Part shown: piece by piece, positions 24,919 to 34,354 of the stretch
Layout: every line of letters starts with the position of its first letter
Position numbering within the stretch: position 1 is the stretch's first letter
Assembly (NCBI RefSeq): GCF_030252345.1
Contig: NZ_CP126980.1
Span: 3,487,501-3,551,500 of the forward strand
Reading direction: 5' to 3'
Source of the DNA: Actinoplanes oblitus
Lineage (GTDB): Bacteria; Actinomycetota; Actinomycetes; Mycobacteriales; Micromonosporaceae
Length of the DNA stretch: 64,000 nt
Notes under the pieces: model-generated
Seen by the model: the letters and a program-made list of their open reading frames with translations, nothing else
What the model was told of the DNA's origin: nothing
The model's database searches: none
Made by a program: the position numbers and the translations under genes

Positions 24919-25521
24919 ATGTCGCGCGAGCGGGCCTATCACCACGGCGACCTGCGCGCCGCCCTGATCACCGCCAGCTTCGAGCTGCTCGCCGAGGTGG
25001 GGCTGCGCCGCTTCTCGGTGGCCGCCGTGGCCCGCAAGCTGGGGGTCAGCTCGGCCGCGCCGTACCGTCACTTCCCGGACCGCGACCACCTGCTGTCGGC
25101 GGTGTCCGGCGCGGCCGCGCGCGACCTGCGGTCCGCGATCCTCGCGGCCGCCGGGGACTCCGGCCCGGATCCGGCCGACCGTCTGGCCGCTGTCGCCGGC
25201 GCCTATTTCCGGTACGTGGTGAGCACCGGCGCCGGGCTGCACGTGATCTACGCCCCGGAGCTGTACCGGGTGGGCGACGACGCTCGCCGGGAGCACACCC
25301 GAGCCCTGATGGACACCGTCCTGGAACTGGCCACGGCCACCGACGTCCCGACCTACCAGCAGGCTGTCGCCCTGGTCGAGGCGATCATCGCGGTCGGGCA
25401 CGGCTACACGTCGTTGTTCGCCGAGGGCTTCTTCGCCCGCGGCTCCTCGACGGTCGACGCCATCGCCGCCCGCGCGGTCGCCGCCGCCCGCGCCCTGGTC
25501 CGCGCCGAGCACGGCGCCTGA
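24919..25521 (+). CDS. TetR/AcrR family regulator
   Basis: A 200-residue regulator with the HTH in residues 5-55 (YHHGDLRAALITASFELLAEVG, SVAAVARKLGVSSAAPYRHFPDRDHLL) and a WHG/TetR_C_33-like helical C-terminal domain. YHHGDLR is the usual start of one large actinobacterial TetR group. Shine-Dalgarno GGGGAGGC precedes ATG 24919. The two TGTAAG-N6-CTTACA palindromes upstream of itself and of the LLM oxidoreductase/ParA-like pair suggest that it controls all three. Confidence 0.88.
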   Translation: MSRERAYHHGDLRAALITASFELLAEVGLRRFSVAAVARKLGVSSAAPYRHFPDRDHLLSAVSGAAARDLRSAILAAAGDSGPDPADRLAAVAGAYFRYVVSTGAGLHVIYAPELYRVGDDARREHTRALMDTVLELATATDVPTYQQAVALVEAIIAVGHGYTSLFAEGFFARGSSTVDAIAARAVAAARALVRAEHGA

Positions 25522-25585
25522 CTCGTTCCTTCCCCGGCCGTGACCCACCCCTGGTCGATCTTGCGAACGTCTATGCTCGCCACTC

Positions 25586-26917
25586 GTGATCATCAATCGT
25601 CGCCGGCGGCGGATCGCGCTTCTGAGCGCCGTGACACTGCTGGCCGTGGCCGCCCTGACCGCCTGCCGCGCCGGGCACACACCGGCTGCCGCCGCATCCG
25701 CCGCGGGGCCGGCCGCGCCGTCGCCCGGCGAGGTCACCCCGAGCTGGCCGCGCCCGAGCGCCGGCGCACCCCTCTTCGAATTCCAGACCTGGGTCCGGGA
25801 GGAGGTGCGGGCCGCCATGAAGGTTCAGACCGAGGGCCTGCTGACCGGGGACTTCACCAAATTCGCCATCGGGGCGCCACCGGGTGACAAGGCACTGCGC
25901 GCCGAACTGCGACGGCGGTTCCGGACGCTACGCGCACTGCACGTGACCCGCTTCGACCAGCGCGTCGACGGACAACCACGCGCGCTGCCGAAGGCGGGCA
26001 CCTGGCAGGTCGTGCACGTCGTCGACCACTGTTTCGTGGAGACGGACTGCGGCACCGACGAGACCGTCTTCGACAGCGTCTGGGCGCAGGCCCCGGAGGG
26101 CCTCCGGCTGGTCGGCTTCAGGCAGAACGACGGCAGGTCGCACTGCTTCACCTGCGAATCGGTCGACTCCCGGTCGTACAACCGGCCCTGGGAGACGACC
26201 GAGCTGATCGCCCAGGTGGGCGCTCGCACGCTGGTCGCCGTACCGCCGAGATACCGCAACCGGCTCGCCGACCTGTCTCGCCGGGCGGAGAAGGCCGCCG
26301 CGGTCGCGGACCGGTACCGGATCGGCGCCGGCGAGGTGGACCGTTATCGCGTCTTCGTCGCCGACGACGCCGCCTGGCGGCGGTGGTACCACCATCGGCC
26401 TGGAGCGTGGGTCGCCGGCATGGCGGTTGCCACCGGCGAGCATCGGATCGAGGTCGAGCTGCATGCGTCCGAGCTGACCGCTGACTTCACTGACGAGTTG
26501 CTCACCCACGAGCTGGCCCACGTCGCCACGTTGCGCAACGACACTCACGACAGTCAAAAAGCCCTGTGGTTCCTCATCGAAGGCATGGCCGAGTACGTCC
26601 AGCAGCAGCGGCCCGGCGCGGGTGACTACCCGGACCGGGACGCGCTCGACCATCTGCCGCACCGGCGGACACTGCGGTCGGTCTCGGTCGATCCGCCGGC
26701 CGACGACGCCGACGACCGGGATGCCGCCGGCCGGTACGCCGTCGGCTACTACGCCGTGACCTTCCTGTTCGGCAGATACGGCAAGGAGCGGACGCTGCGC
26801 TTCTTCCAGGACGTCGTGCAGAAGGGCATCGGGCTCGACGGCCCGTCCCGGTCGGTGTTCGGCAAGCCCTGGGCGACGGTCGACAAGGAGTGCGCGGCGT
26901 ACGTCAGAGGTCTTTGA
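25586..26917 (+). CDS. Lipoprotein with HExxH metallopeptidase motif
   Basis: A 443-residue exported lipoprotein. An Arg-rich n-region (RRRRR, residues 5-9), a hydrophobic core and the lipobox LTAC with Cys27 form a type II signal peptide, anchoring it outside the membrane. The ectodomain includes HELAH at 308-312 in a DELLTHELAHVATLR context, resembling the peptidase MA-like / M1-type gluzincin fold, and AGRYAVGYYAVTFLFGRYG downstream, where a third ligand would be expected. ECxxC-like Cys pairs (ETDCGTDE, HCFTCE) may form disulfides. GTG 25586 follows a TATGCT -10-like box (leaderless type). The target protein is unknown. Confidence 0.8.
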   Translation: MIINRRRRRIALLSAVTLLAVAALTACRAGHTPAAAASAAGPAAPSPGEVTPSWPRPSAGAPLFEFQTWVREEVRAAMKVQTEGLLTGDFTKFAIGAPPGDKALRAELRRRFRTLRALHVTRFDQRVDGQPRALPKAGTWQVVHVVDHCFVETDCGTDETVFDSVWAQAPEGLRLVGFRQNDGRSHCFTCESVDSRSYNRPWETTELIAQVGARTLVAVPPRYRNRLADLSRRAEKAAAVADRYRIGAGEVDRYRVFVADDAAWRRWYHHRPGAWVAGMAVATGEHRIEVELHASELTADFTDELLTHELAHVATLRNDTHDSQKALWFLIEGMAEYVQQQRPGAGDYPDRDALDHLPHRRTLRSVSVDPPADDADDRDAAGRYAVGYYAVTFLFGRYGKERTLRFFQDVVQKGIGLDGPSRSVFGKPWATVDKECAAYVRGL

Positions 26918-26949
26918 ATCCGATCGATCGGCGACGATACTCGGCAGGC

Positions 26950-27885
26950 ATGGAAGACGGGCGGGCGGAGCTGGGGCGCGACCTCGCGCACGCGCTGCGG
27001 ACCGGGCCGTTCTCGGCGGCGCTGCACCTGGCGATCGAGGACCGCGGGATGCGGCTCGACGAACTCCAGGAGCGACTCGCGGCGGCCGGGATCAACCTGA
27101 GCCTCACCACGCTCAGCTACTGGCGGCGCGGGCGCAGCCGGCCCGAACGCCCCGAATCGCTCAAGGCCGTCCGGCTGCTCGAACGGATCCTCGCCCTGCC
27201 CGAGGACTCCCTGATGGTCCAGCTCGGACCGCGGCGCCCGCGCGGCCGGTGGCTGACCCGGCCGCCCGGCACCATCGAGGTCGACCGGCTGTTCTCCGAC
27301 GGGGTGAGCGTGGCCCGGGCGATCGGTGGCCTGGACCGCTGGATGTACCACGAACTGACCCGGCTGAGCCTGCACGACCTCTACACCGTCGGCCCGGACC
27401 GGCAGGAAGTCAGCCTGACCTGCCGGCAGGTGCTGCGGGCCAATGTCGACCGGGTCTCCCGCACCGTGGGGATCTTCTCCAGCGACGACCTGACCGCCAC
27501 CACCTCGCTCACCGCCATCCGCAACTGCCGGATCGGGCGCACCCGCAACGACCCGGGATCCGGGCTGCTGGCCGCCGAGATCGTCTTCGACCGGATGCTG
27601 GCGCAGGGGGAGACGGTGGTGATCGAGCACGAGTACCGCAGCGAGTCGCGGGTGCCTACCGTCAACTACTACCGGGCGTTCACCACGCCGGTGAACGAGT
27701 ATGTGCTGCAGGTGCAGTTCCACCACGACGCGGTCCCGGCGCGCTGCCACCGTTTCCAGCGGCGCGGCTTCCACGCTCCCGACCAGGGGCTCTGGGAGTC
27801 GTGGATCGGGTCGACGCACGGCGCCCACCTGGTGGCGTCGGACGTGGCGCCGGGCATCGTGGGGATGCGCTGGGAGTGGGACTGA
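26950..27885 (+). CDS. Hypothetical protein with N-terminal HTH-like domain
   Basis: A 311-residue cytosolic protein. Residues about 20-85 look like a divergent XRE/Cro helix-turn-helix: LAIEDRGMRLDELQERLAAAGINLSLTTLSYWRRGRSRPERPESLKAV, ending in an LLERILALP helix. The rest (VDRLFSDGVSVARAIGGLDRW, HDLYTVGPDRQE, EHEYRSESRVPTVNYYRAF) is a conserved-looking beta-rich region that I cannot assign, seen behind such HTH domains in actinomycetes. ATG 26950 lies 8 bases after GATACT, a -10-like box. It may be a regulator with a ligand or protein-binding tail. Confidence 0.72.
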   Translation: MEDGRAELGRDLAHALRTGPFSAALHLAIEDRGMRLDELQERLAAAGINLSLTTLSYWRRGRSRPERPESLKAVRLLERILALPEDSLMVQLGPRRPRGRWLTRPPGTIEVDRLFSDGVSVARAIGGLDRWMYHELTRLSLHDLYTVGPDRQEVSLTCRQVLRANVDRVSRTVGIFSSDDLTATTSLTAIRNCRIGRTRNDPGSGLLAAEIVFDRMLAQGETVVIEHEYRSESRVPTVNYYRAFTTPVNEYVLQVQFHHDAVPARCHRFQRRGFHAPDQGLWESWIGSTHGAHLVASDVAPGIVGMRWEWD

Positions 27886-27905
27886 GCGGCCCGGTCGGGC
27901 CGCTC
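27884..27905. terminator. Bidirectional terminator hairpin
   Basis: GAGCGGCCC (27884-27892) pairs perfectly with GGGCCGCTC (27897-27905) around a 4-base loop. It lies exactly between the convergent HTH protein and subtilase genes, starting within the stop codon of the former, and probably terminates both. Confidence 0.72.
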
Positions 27906-27927
27906 GATCCCGCCGGGTGCAGGCGGA

Positions 27928-29850
27928 TCAGGACGCGCTGACGGTCACGTCGTCGATCACGAAGCTGGTCTGCAGCGACCAGTCCTCCACGCCGGTGAAC
28001 GTGAGGTTCACCGTCTGCCCGGCGAAGGCGGTCAGGTCAACCACCTTCTCCACATACCCGGACGTCTGGTCCAGGTTGGTCCAGGTCGCCACGGTGCTGC
28101 CGCCCGCGGTCAGGGTCAGCCTGTCGTACGCCGAGCCGTCGTACTCCGCGGTGGTGATCCGGATCCAGAAGCGCAGCGCCACGGTGCCGCAGGCCGGCAG
28201 GGTCACCTGCTGCGCGATGGTGTCGGTCTGCGCCTGGCCGCCCCCGTTGAGCCAGGCGTTGCGGGTGCCGGTCCGGGCCGGGTACTGCGACCAGGTGCCG
28301 ATCACGTTGGCGGTGGCGGTCCACGGTGCGGTGCCGTTCTCGAAGCCGGGATTGCCGATCGGCTGGCCCGGCGGGCAGTCGCCGCCGGTCGTGACGGTCC
28401 AGGTGAAGGTGGTCGATCCGGTCCGGCCGGCGCTGTCGGTGACGGTCACGGTGACGTTCGACGTGCCGGCTGCGGTGGGCGTTCCGGAAATCTGTCCGCT
28501 GTCCGCACCGATCGTGAGCCCGGCGGGAAGGCCGGACGCCTTCCAGCTGTAGGGCTTGGTGCCGCCGGTGACCGTGAGTTGCAGGTCGGTCTGCTGGCCG
28601 AGCGGCGTACGCTGCGCGCCCGGATCGGCGATCGCCGGGTCGCCGGGCGTGCCGCCGCCGATGAAGCCGGTGTAGAGCAGCACGTTCGGTGACCCGCTGC
28701 CCGGACTGGTGACCTTGCCGGTGGTGCCGTTGCCGACCAGCGCGTCCCGGACCTGGGCCGGCGTCGCCGACGGGTTCGCGCCGAGATAGGCCGCGGCGGC
28801 GCCGGTCACGTGCGGTGAGGCCATCGACGTGCCGGTCATCGTCGCGCTGCCGGTGTTGCTGGAGTAGGACGCCGACACGATGCTCGTCCCCGGCGCGAAG
28901 ATGTCCAGACACGATCCGTAGTTGCTGGTGCTGTTCCGGGCGTCGGCGCTGGTGCTGTTCCCGACCGTGATCGCGGCGGCGACCGCCTGCGGCGAGTAGT
29001 AGCAGGCGTCGTCGCCGGAGTTGCCTGCCGCCTGCACGAACTGCACACCCGAGCCGATCAGGCTGGACACCGCGCTGTCCATCGCCTGGCTGGTGCAGCG
29101 GCTGCCGCACCCGATGCTGTAGTTCGCGACCGCCGGCTTGCGTGCGTTGGCCCGCACCCAGTCGATCCCGGCGATCAGGTCGTCGTTGGTGCCGGTGCCC
29201 TGGCAGTCGAGGACCCGCACCGAGACGATCCGGGCTTTCTTGGCGATCCCGTAGGTGGTGCCGGCCGCGGTCCCGGCCACGTGCGTACCGTGCCCGTGGC
29301 AGTCCGCCGGGTTGCTGTCGTTGTCGACGATGTCGATGCCCTGCCCGACCCGCCCGGTGAAGTCGGTGTGGCTCGCGTTCAGCCCGGTGTCCAGCACGTA
29401 GACGGTCACTCCTTGTCCCGGGTTCGCCGGGTAGGTGAACGCCCTGTCCAGCGGCAGGTTCCGCTGGTCGATCCGGTCGTCCCCCCAGTTCGGCGGGTTG
29501 CTCTGGGTGTCCTGCACGGTGATCCGCTGCACCTGCTCGACGGCCGCGACGGCGGGATCCGCCGCGAGCTTGCCCGCCTGGCTCTCCGGCAGCGCGATCG
29601 AGAACCCGTGCTGCACCTGGTCGTAGACGTGCCGCAGCCGCCCGCCGAACCGCCTGGCCAGGGCACTCGCCTGATCGCCGACGGCCGCACGCTGCTTGAG
29701 CGTCACGATGTACCGCCCGGGCACCGCCCCCGGGCTGTCCGCGTAGAGCACCCGCCCGGCGGGTGCCGCAGCGGCCGGGCTCCCCGCGACACCCATCGTG
29801 GTCACGGTCGTGACCAAGGCCAATCCCGCTGTGGAAAGACGTCGCCACAT
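27928..29850 (-). CDS. Secreted subtilisin-like serine protease (S8, proteinase K type)
   Basis: A 640-residue secreted protease. Signal peptide: residues 1-29 ([26 protein letters not shown] cleavage zone). Inhibitor I9 propeptide: about 45-112 (RYIVTLKQ). Catalytic domain: Asp154 in YVLDTGLN, His187 in HGTHVAG and Ser342 in GTSMASPH, with the oxyanion Asn in QAAGNSGDD. After about residue 395 come an Ig-like putative-Ig (He_PIG) repeat ([18 protein letters not shown]) and a C-terminal beta-sandwich ([11 protein letters not shown] to [10 protein letters not shown]) that may bind protein or polysaccharide. ATG 29850 has GGAGGAG at proper spacing. It probably degrades protein in the growth medium. 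It stands alone. Confidence 0.92.
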   Translation of the reverse strand: MWRRLSTAGLALVTTVTTMGVAGSPAAAAPAGRVLYADSPGAVPGRYIVTLKQRAAVGDQASALARRFGGRLRHVYDQVQHGFSIALPESQAGKLAADPAVAAVEQVQRITVQDTQSNPPNWGDDRIDQRNLPLDRAFTYPANPGQGVTVYVLDTGLNASHTDFTGRVGQGIDIVDNDSNPADCHGHGTHVAGTAAGTTYGIAKKARIVSVRVLDCQGTGTNDDLIAGIDWVRANARKPAVANYSIGCGSRCTSQAMDSAVSSLIGSGVQFVQAAGNSGDDACYYSPQAVAAAITVGNSTSADARNSTSNYGSCLDIFAPGTSIVSASYSSNTGSATMTGTSMASPHVTGAAAAYLGANPSATPAQVRDALVGNGTTGKVTSPGSGSPNVLLYTGFIGGGTPGDPAIADPGAQRTPLGQQTDLQLTVTGGTKPYSWKASGLPAGLTIGADSGQISGTPTAAGTSNVTVTVTDSAGRTGSTTFTWTVTTGGDCPPGQPIGNPGFENGTAPWTATANVIGTWSQYPARTGTRNAWLNGGGQAQTDTIAQQVTLPACGTVALRFWIRITTAEYDGSAYDRLTLTAGGSTVATWTNLDQTSGYVEKVVDLTAFAGQTVNLTFTGVEDWSLQTSFVIDDVTVSAS

Positions 29851-30181
29851 GGGGCATCTCCTCCTTCGTAACTGCTGTGCGGCAGAACGTAGGAGCGACC
29901 AGCCCCAGCGAGACAGGTCAATGAAGAGTCGTCGAGCTTCTTCAACCTCCAAAACTGTTTATGAACCACCCAGCCCCGCCCCCAGCCCAGCCCCGGCCCG
30001 GCTCCGCCCCAGCCCCGGCCCAGCCCCCGGCCCCCGGCCCGGCCCCCCGTCCCGGCCCAGCCCCCGGCCCCGCCCAGCCCCGGCCCTGGCCCTGGCCGGC
30101 CTCGCCCCAGCCCGGGCCAGCCCCCCGGCCTGGCTCGCTCATCCCAGCGTTGCCCGGCCTGGCCGGGTTGCTGGCTTCGGG
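29851..30181. other. Gene-free gap with C-rich low-complexity tract
   Basis: The promoter region of the subtilase occupies the left edge. From about 29968 to 30140 the plus strand is almost only CCCAGCC/CCGGCCC/CCCCGG blocks, giving repeated G3-G5 runs on the minus strand with G-quadruplex potential. ORFs crossing it (for example Pro/Ala/Gly repeats) have no coding signature. No gene is visible; it follows the stop of the SMP-30 gene, which lies upstream in transcription. Confidence 0.6.
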
Positions 30182-31042
30182 TCAAGGCGCTGGGACGGTG
30201 ACTTCGACGGCTAGTACCCGGCCGGTGCGGGCGGCTGCGTTGGCGTCGATGTTTTCGAAGCCGCTCCACTCCGTGGCCAGGGCGAACAGGGTCCGCCCGT
30301 CCGGGCCGCCAAGGGCGCAGGAGAAGATCGGGCGGTCGAACTCGACGCGATCGGTGACCTCGCCACCCTCGCGCACCCTGATCAACGCGCCCCCGGGAGC
30401 GTCCGGCCCGCCGCCGAGCATCCGGATCCCCGGGGCCCCACACCACACCGCGCCCTCGGCGTCGATGCAGATCCCGTCCGGCGCGACCTGGTCGGCCCAC
30501 ACCCGTCTGTTTTCCAGCGAGCCGTCAGCGGCGATGTCGAACGCCGTGATCCGGCTCGTGAAGGACTCGCTAACCAACAGCGTCCCGCCGTCCGGGGTGA
30601 TCACCATCCCGTTGGCGAACTGCAGGTCTCCGGCCACGATCCGGGTCGCGCCGTCCGGCGCGACATGGGCGATCACGCCCGGGTTAGGCGCGCCGCCGCC
30701 GACCAGATCGAACTCGAACCCGTTGACGTAGACGTCGCCGGTCGTGGTGGTCACGATCTCGTTCCAGCCGTGCTTGGCCACGTCGGTGAGGTGGCCATAG
30801 GTCGTCCCGTCGGCCAGCGACAGACCGGGCCCCGTGGTGAGCAGCCGGCCGTCGGGCAGCCAGTCGAACGACCACCCATAGCCGGGTGGCGCGTCGGCCA
30901 CCCGCTCGGTCGTCCCATCCATGGCGATCGCCACGATCTCCGCGGACGCCCAGTGCGCCACCCACAGCCGGCCCTCGTGCCACCGGCCGGATTCGAGCAT
31001 CGTGAAGCCCTCGGCCAGCAGTCGCGGTTCAGATGTCGTCAT
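30182..31042 (-). CDS. SMP-30/gluconolactonase-family protein
   Basis: A 286-residue six-bladed beta-propeller of the SMP-30/Gluconolactonase/LRE-like family. EGFTMLESGRWHEGRLWVAHW holds the first metal-site Glu; NGFEFDL, FANGMVITPDGGTLLVSES (Asn ligand) and APDGICIDAEGAVWCG (Asp ligand) follow in the expected order. Members hydrolyse lactones or related esters with a bound divalent cation. ATG 31042 overlaps the ABC ATPase stop (ATGA); ATG 31051 would add three residues. It is the last gene of the FtsX/ABC operon, an odd partner for a transporter, so it may act on the exported compound or be there by chance. Confidence 0.83.
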   Translation of the reverse strand: MTTSEPRLLAEGFTMLESGRWHEGRLWVAHWASAEIVAIAMDGTTERVADAPPGYGWSFDWLPDGRLLTTGPGLSLADGTTYGHLTDVAKHGWNEIVTTTTGDVYVNGFEFDLVGGGAPNPGVIAHVAPDGATRIVAGDLQFANGMVITPDGGTLLVSESFTSRITAFDIAADGSLENRRVWADQVAPDGICIDAEGAVWCGAPGIRMLGGGPDAPGGALIRVREGGEVTDRVEFDRPIFSCALGGPDGRTLFALATEWSGFENIDANAAARTGRVLAVEVTVPAP

Positions 31043-31728
31043 AACGCGCATCCTGCTCCGGGCGTCCGGGCAGCGCCAGTGAGGTGTCCACTGTCCATCT
31101 CGACGGTCCGGTCGGCGCCAGCGAGGTGTGAACGGTCGTGCGTGACCAGCAGGGTCGCCGTGGCCCGCTCGTGCGTCAGGCGGGTGAGCAGGTCGATGAT
31201 CGCGGCACCACGGTCGTGGTCGAGGGCGCTGGTGGGCTCGTCGACGAGCAGGACGGTCGGATCGTTCATGAGGGCGCGGGCGATGTTGACCCGCTGGCGC
31301 TGGCCACCGGAGAGCTGGTGCGGACGCCGGGCGGCCTGCGCGGACAAGCCCACGGCGTCGAGCAGCTCCAGCGCGCGCCGGCGGGCCGTCGACGGCCTGT
31401 CCGCCATGACCTGAAGCTGCTCGGCGGCGGTCAGCGACGGCAACAGGTTCGGCTGCTGGAAGACGATGCCGATCCGGCGGCGCCGCAGCCGGGCCTGGTC
31501 ACGGCGGCTCTGGCCGGTCACGGCGACGCCCTCGACCTCGACGGTGCCGCTGTCCGGGGTGATCAGGGTGGCGGCGACGGCGAGCAGGCTGGACTTGCCG
31601 GAGCCGGACGGCCCGACGACAGCTGTCAGGCACCCTCGGCCCACCTCCAGGGTGACGTGGTCTAGGGCGGTCAACCGGGCGTCGCCGTCGGGATAGGTCA
31701 GGGTGACGTCGGTGATCGTGAGGGTCAT
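31039..31728 (-). CDS. ABC transporter ATP-binding protein (MacB/LolD type)
   Basis: A 229-residue ATPase. VVGPSGSGKSSLL (Walker A, residues about 37-49), FQQPNLLPSLTAAEQL (Q-loop), HQLSGGQRQRVNIARAL (signature, near 138), VLLVDEPTSALD (Walker B) and LVTHDRS (H-loop) are intact. SYPDGDARLTALDHV-type N-terminus matches the lipoprotein/antibiotic-peptide exporter group that pairs with FtsX-like permeases. It overlaps the permease stop by 4 bases (ATGA) on one side and the SMP-30 gene on the other. Confidence 0.92.
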   Translation of the reverse strand: MTLTITDVTLTYPDGDARLTALDHVTLEVGRGCLTAVVGPSGSGKSSLLAVAATLITPDSGTVEVEGVAVTGQSRRDQARLRRRRIGIVFQQPNLLPSLTAAEQLQVMADRPSTARRRALELLDAVGLSAQAARRPHQLSGGQRQRVNIARALMNDPTVLLVDEPTSALDHDRGAAIIDLLTRLTHERATATLLVTHDRSHLAGADRTVEMDSGHLTGAARTPGAGCAL

Positions 31729-32738
31729 CGGGCACTTCCCAGCGCGGTGAGCGGGTCGACGGTGGTGATGCGGCGGATCGACAGCGCGGCGCCCAGCATG
31801 CCGAGGGCTGTCATCACCGCCGCGGGCAGCAGCAGGGTCGACGGCGTGAGCTGGAACGGGACCGTCCCGGCGACTGCCGCCCCGACGGCGGCGGCGAGCG
31901 CGGCGCCGATCAGGGTGCCGGCCAGCAGCAGGACGGCGGCCTGGCCGAGGGCGTCGCGGAGCAGTGCGGCGGTCGAGGCGCCGAGGGCTTTCAGCACCGC
32001 GATGTCGGGGCCGCGCTGGATCGTCCAGACCGTGAAGAACGCGCCGATCACCAGCGCCGCGATGGCGAACAGGAAACCGCGCATCAGCTGCAACGATCCG
32101 TTCTCGCTGCGGTAGGAGCCGATCGCGGCGTACGAAACGTCGCGCCGGACCGTGCGAGTGCCGATCGCGCGGTCGGCGGCGGCCACGTCGGCGCCGTCGG
32201 TGCGCAGGGCGAGCACGGTGGCGTCGCCGTCGAGCGTGGTCCACACGACGGGCAGGTGACTGAACGCTGCATCGCCCCGGACCGCTGCCACCCGGCGTTG
32301 CCGACCGCCGAGGGTGATCACGTCGCCGCCGGTCACGCCGAGGTCAGCGGCTGCCGGGACGGAAAGGATCACCTCATCGGGACCGACCCGGGCCAGCGTG
32401 GAGCCGGGGCGCACCCCGAACGCGGAGACCGTGACGCCGCGGGACCCGGCCGTGGCCTTCGTGGTGCTGATCCCGATCGGCTCGGCGCTGGTGACGCCGG
32501 GGACGTGGGACCAGCGATGCCATTGCTCGGCGGTGACGGTGCTGTCCGCGTACGAAAGCTGGTTGGAAAAAGTGATCCGGTCGGCCGGTAGGTCGGCGAT
32601 CGCGGAGATGTTCTGCTGCCCAAGGCCGGCCGTGAGGCCGGACAGCAGGCCGACGAGCAGCGTGATCAAGACGATCACGGCACCCATCAGAGCGAAGCGG
32701 CCTTTGGCGAACCGCAGGTCGCGCCATGCGACGAACAC
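31725..32738 (-). CDS. FtsX-like ABC transporter permease
   Basis: A 337-residue permease with one N-terminal helix (residues 15-40), a large extracytoplasmic MacB-type domain (about 45-205) and three C-terminal helices (about 215-325), ending in IRRITTVDPLTALGSAR, the typical FtsX/MacB tail. It forms a mechanotransmission-type exporter with the adjacent ATPase. The operon is divergent from a NarL-type histidine kinase/response regulator pair, a common arrangement for envelope-stress or peptide-responsive export. Confidence 0.88.
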   Translation of the reverse strand: MFVAWRDLRFAKGRFALMGAVIVLITLLVGLLSGLTAGLGQQNISAIADLPADRITFSNQLSYADSTVTAEQWHRWSHVPGVTSAEPIGISTTKATAGSRGVTVSAFGVRPGSTLARVGPDEVILSVPAAADLGVTGGDVITLGGRQRRVAAVRGDAAFSHLPVVWTTLDGDATVLALRTDGADVAAADRAIGTRTVRRDVSYAAIGSYRSENGSLQLMRGFLFAIAALVIGAFFTVWTIQRGPDIAVLKALGASTAALLRDALGQAAVLLLAGTLIGAALAAAVGAAVAGTVPFQLTPSTLLLPAAVMTALGMLGAALSIRRITTVDPLTALGSAR

Positions 32739-32885
32739 GGTGTCTCTGCCCTCTCGTCCGGAAGCGGTGTTGCCCGTCGAGCCTCGCGGCTGGGTGTGGG
32801 TCGTCGCTTCTGCCGTTGGGCGATGGTTCTTGCTAACTTTCGATAGAGGCGAAGCGGCGATCGGAATCCCTAGGCTTGGGGGACC

Positions 32886-34010
32886 ATGAACGTCACCGCC
32901 TTGCTCTGGTGCCTGCAGCTGATGGTCGGAGGACTGCTCGTCCTGGCCGCCAGCCGGGCCCCGCTGCCCGGCCTCGCCATCGCCTGCATGTTCGGGCTGG
33001 TCTTCATCGCGGGGCTGCTGCCGCTTGTCCGCAATTCCCGGCTGGTCGCCCGGGCGTGGCTGATCGGCGTCAGCATCATCTGGGTGTTACTGCTGGCGCT
33101 GGTGGCCGACGCGGTGTGGCTGGCCTTTCCGCTTTACTTCCTGCAGCTGCACCTGCTGGCCCGACGCACCGCGGTCGTCACCGTGGTCGGCACCGCTCTG
33201 ATCGCGGCCTTCGGGTTCGCCCTGCACACCGGTGAGCTGGCGGTCGCCACCGTGATCGGGCCGCTGCTCGGCGGCGCGGTCGCGGTGGCGGTGGTGTGGG
33301 GCTATCAAGCGCTCTACCGGGAGAGCGAGCAGCGCCGGCGACTGATCGAGGAGCTCACCGCGACCCGCGCCGACCTGGCCGAGGCACAACGGGCCGCCGG
33401 GGTGCTGGCCGAGCGGGAGCGGCTGGCGCGGGAGATCCACGACACCCTCGCGCAGGGGTTGACCAGCATCCAGCTGCTGCTCAGCGCCGCCGAGCGAGCC
33501 CTGCCCGACCGAGTGGCGGTCGCCGCCGGCTACGTCGGCCAGGCCCGGCAGTCCGCCACCGACAATCTCGCCGAGGCACGCCGGTTCGTGGCCGAGCTGA
33601 CCCCGCCGGCACTGGAGGCCGGGCTGATCGAGGCGCTGGACGGGCTGTGCGCCACGACAGCCGAGCGGCATCGGTTGACCGCACGTTTCCAGCACACCGG
33701 TGACCCGGTGCCGCTGCGCGCCGAGACCGAGACCGCGTTGCTGCGGATCGCGCAGTCGGCGCTGGCCAACACGGTCCGGCACGCGGGCGCCGAGACGGTG
33801 GACGTGACGTTGAGCTTCCTCGGCGATCATGTCGCGTTGGATGTGGTGGACGACGGGCGCGGCTTCGATACGGCGCGGTCGGGCGCCGGATTCGGCCTGG
33901 CCGGGATGGATGCGCGGGCCCGGGAGTTGGGTGGCGCCTTCACCATCGAGTCCACGACCGGTGGCGGGACCGCGCTGGCCGTGCAACTGCCGGTTGGAGC
34001 GTCCCCATGA
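32886..34010 (+). CDS. NarL/DesK-type sensor histidine kinase
   Basis: A 374-residue membrane sensor kinase. Four to six hydrophobic helices fill residues 1-140, without a large extracellular loop, so it may sense membrane state or a partner transporter. A coiled segment (140-172) leads to the HisKA_3 motif ERERLAREIHDTLAQGL with phospho-accepting His185. The HATPase domain has ALANTVRHAGAETV (N box), DDGRGFD (G1) and GAGFGLAGMDARARELGG (G2). ATG 32886 follows GGGGGA. Its stop overlaps a short ORF start (ATGA, 34007); the partner regulator follows after a repeat-rich stretch. Confidence 0.9.
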   Translation: MNVTALLWCLQLMVGGLLVLAASRAPLPGLAIACMFGLVFIAGLLPLVRNSRLVARAWLIGVSIIWVLLLALVADAVWLAFPLYFLQLHLLARRTAVVTVVGTALIAAFGFALHTGELAVATVIGPLLGGAVAVAVVWGYQALYRESEQRRRLIEELTATRADLAEAQRAAGVLAERERLAREIHDTLAQGLTSIQLLLSAAERALPDRVAVAAGYVGQARQSATDNLAEARRFVAELTPPALEAGLIEALDGLCATTAERHRLTARFQHTGDPVPLRAETETALLRIAQSALANTVRHAGAETVDVTLSFLGDHVALDVVDDGRGFDTARSGAGFGLAGMDARARELGGAFTIESTTGGGTALAVQLPVGASP

Positions 34011-34352
34011 CGGTTCCCGGGGTGAGTGTGCCTATGACGGTTCCCGGGGTGGGTGTGCCGATCGCGATTTCCGGGCGGAGCGGGCTGATGGCGGTTCCTT
34101 GGGGAGCGGGCTGATGGCAATTCTCGGGGGTGGGGGCGATGACAACTCCCGGTGAGAGCGGGTCGGCGGCGGTTCCCGGCGGGAATGGGCCGATAGCGGG
34201 TCCCGATGGGAGCGGGGCGGGGGCGGTTCCCTCTGGGGGCGCGCCGACAGCGGTTTCCGACGGGAGTGGGCCGGCGGCGGTTTCCGGTGGGGGCGGGCCG
34301 GCGGCGGTTTCCGACGGGAGCGGGTCGGTGGCGGCTTCCGGTGGGGGCCGGC
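34007..34352 (+). repeat. 27-30-bp repeats across the kinase/regulator junction
   Basis: From the kinase stop onward the sequence is a run of degenerate 27-30-base units (GACGGTTCCCGGGGTG, GCGGTTTCCGACGGGAGTGGGCCG and variants, about ten copies). In the regulator's frame they read as GxGP(A)AV(S/P) repeats, first as a 35-codon ORF ending in TGA at 34112, then open from 34130 into the response regulator. The pattern looks like repeat expansion between two genes that were once directly coupled. Confidence 0.7.
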
Positions 34353-34354
34353 CG

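Noticed and set aside
29802..30500. Gly/Ala/Arg-rich ORF in the C-rich tract
   Set aside because: Low-complexity translation of GC blocks that overlaps the real SMP-30 gene.
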